Shown piece by piece: positions 4,835 to 5,933 of a stretch of DNA of 5,933 nt. Origin of the DNA: Candidatus Latescibacterota bacterium. GTDB taxonomy: Bacteria; JAAXHH01; JABIQT01. The notes under the pieces are model-generated. The model saw only the letters and a program-made list of their open reading frames with translations. It had not been told where the DNA came from and ran no database searches. How positions within the stretch are numbered: the first letter of the stretch is position 1; every line of letters begins with the position of its first letter. Where the stretch lies: contig JABIQT010000846.1 of assembly GCA_018667995.1 (NCBI GenBank), positions 1 through 5,933 of the forward strand, read 5' to 3'. A program made the translations under genes and the position numbers.

Positions 4835-5933
4835 CTAACCGTGCAACACCTCGGCTACGTCATCCAGGCCCAGCGATTCCAGACGCGCCCGGCTCGGAAC
4901 GGCCGTGTCTGGATCCCAGTCCATAGCTTCACAGAAATCCCGCACCTGAGTATCAATGTCCACAGTAATATCACGCACATTGCCTTCGGTCTGTGGCGGA
5001 TTCCCTAACAGGCGATCCGGCACCACAAACTGGATGGGATTCAGACCCTCACGAAGATTGAACGCATGGCGCGTATGTGCGATACGCTCTCCGATGCGGT
5101 AGGACTCGTCGGTGTCAATATCCCAACCCGTGACTGCCGTGAGGAAGTCGGGAATGAAATTCCAGTCGTAAGACAGAAAAGCGAACATGCAGACGCCGGA
5201 CGCGTTAACCACATGCATCATCTCCATGCATTTCTTGTGGATCTCTCCCTTGCCCGCCCATTTATACTTGTCGTGCTCAGGCCAGTTCTCCAATACCGGG
5301 GGCATATCCTCATGTCCCTGGGTATGGCGCGCGGGCGTCGCGTCCATTTTATATGCGGTGGCTAAGCCGGGTCCATATTTGGGATCGTGCATGGGGACCT
5401 CTCCACCGTGGACGTGTATGGCAAAAGCCTCCGAGCCTTTTCCTATTTTCTCGGCTGCTCGTCGCACGCCGTCCGCGAGCACATCGCCAATGCCCTCCCG
5501 CAGAGCCATCTTCTCCAGGAGTTGGATGAGTGCTACGTCATTGCCCCAATTCAGCTCAATCCCGCCCGTGTCCTCCTTGGTCAGAATTCCGTTCTCGTAA
5601 CATTCCACCGCAAATGCGGCAACGCATCCCGCCCCAATGGTATCAAATCCGTATCTGTTACACATTTCATTGATCTTTATGAGGGCCGGGAAGTTATCCA
5701 TAAGCGTCATGGTGCCCCATGAGGCTGCGGTCTCATACTCGACCTTGTGGTGGGCTGCGCCTTTGTAGGGGCCTTCCTCTTTCACCGACATATGACCGCC
5801 ACAGGACATGGTGCACCGCCAACATCCATACTTCTTGTCTTGATAGGCAATCAGAGTGTCCTGCTCAAATTTCTTGATGCCCTCGGGGAAATCCGTCGGT
5901 CCGACCCCTCCCCAGTTTTTTACAGGCGAGTCG
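4835..5933 (-). CDS. Aldehyde:ferredoxin oxidoreductase (AOR) family protein, C-terminal part
   Basis: A tungsten- or molybdenum-bis-pterin enzyme that interconverts aldehydes and acids with ferredoxin, cytoplasmic and oxygen-sensitive. The visible 365 residues lack the N-terminal cofactor domain (roughly 250 residues beyond the right edge). Numbering from the first complete codon at 5932: DSPVKNWGGVGPTDFPE (1-17) is a family hallmark. C37, C40 and C44 (CWRCTMSC) with C248 (GVCMF) match the four [4Fe-4S] ligands of Pyrococcus AOR. YETAASWG (66-73), NRYGFDTIGAG (92-102), HGGEVPMHDPKYGPGLAT (175-192) and FNLREG (291-296) are further conserved blocks. Asp at the start of both pterin-contacting DxxGL motifs of the Pyrococcus enzyme is Asn here (N92 and N243). 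An internal ATG at 5809 lies inside the cluster motif and cannot be the start. It converges on the UroD-fold pair and seems to be a separate unit. The substrate is unknown; other AOR-family roles, such as carboxylate reduction, remain open. Confidence 0.93.
   Translation of the reverse strand, partial: DSPVKNWGGVGPTDFPEGIKKFEQDTLIAYQDKKYGCWRCTMSCGGHMSVKEEGPYKGAAHHKVEYETAASWGTMTLMDNFPALIKINEMCNRYGFDTIGAGCVAAFAVECYENGILTKEDTGGIELNWGNDVALIQLLEKMALREGIGDVLADGVRRAAEKIGKGSEAFAIHVHGGEVPMHDPKYGPGLATAYKMDATPARHTQGHEDMPPVLENWPEHDKYKWAGKGEIHKKCMEMMHVVNASGVCMFAFLSYDWNFIPDFLTAVTGWDIDTDESYRIGERIAHTRHAFNLREGLNPIQFVVPDRLLGNPPQTEGNVRDITVDIDTQVRDFCEAMDWDPDTAVPSRARLESLGLDDVAEVLHG

Noticed and set aside
5066-5722. 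Several plus-strand open frames of 99-137 codons over the AOR region
   Set aside because: Antisense to clear AOR motifs (cluster cysteines, HGGEVPMHDP) with no family content of their own.
1-5933. CRISPR arrays, insertion sequences, attachment sites, long direct repeats
   Set aside because: No regularly spaced repeats, transposase or integrase sequence, or tRNA-linked repeats were seen by eye.

Overview
The window looks like part of a bacterial chromosome from an anaerobe or facultative anaerobe, with balanced to moderately high GC. It is dominated by proteins of the uroporphyrinogen-decarboxylase (UroD) fold that are not HemE. None of the four carries the HemE N-terminal signature (RxPVWxMRQAGR type); instead they resemble the large group of MtaA/CmuA-related proteins linked to corrinoid methyl transfer. 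From memory, such expansions are common in uncultured environmental lineages (PVC-type bacteria, Latescibacteria/Poribacteria-like genomes, Lentisphaerae), but the window holds no marker that fixes the taxon. A tungsten-type aldehyde:ferredoxin oxidoreductase (AOR) supports low-potential, oxygen-sensitive metabolism.

Layout. On the minus strand, reading leftward from a central regulatory gap, a three-gene run begins with a 333-aa UroD-fold protein with an intact HxCG zinc-type motif (1951 to 950). It is followed by a 196-aa class I SAM-dependent O-methyltransferase (911 to 321) and a further UroD-fold protein (307 leftward) cut by the window edge. On the plus strand, leaving the same gap in the opposite direction, two UroD-fold genes 15 bases apart (2340-3401 and 3417-4607) carry HSDG and HSDSD in place of HxCG. 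A convergent minus-strand gene (4835 to beyond 5933) is the C-terminal two thirds of an AOR. A perfect 11-bp hairpin lies between the convergent genes.

The divergent gap (1952-2339) holds a perfect 9-6-9 palindrome (ATAAAAGAC-N6-GTCTTTTAT). It sits in the spacer of a candidate promoter for the minus-strand genes, as expected for a repressor site. No regulator gene is visible.

How the genes may fit together (inference): the UroD-fold proteins could take methyl groups from, or give them to, a corrinoid or other carrier, with one member keeping the metal-thiol site and the others using an Asp-containing variant. The O-methyltransferase handles a small hydroxylated (perhaps catechol-like) compound. 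The AOR oxidises an aldehyde or reduces an acid with ferredoxin. Together this would suit metabolism of methylated or methoxylated compounds, but no corrinoid protein, substrate methyltransferase or transporter lies in the window, so the substrate is unknown. No RNA genes, mobile elements, CRISPR arrays or long repeats were seen.
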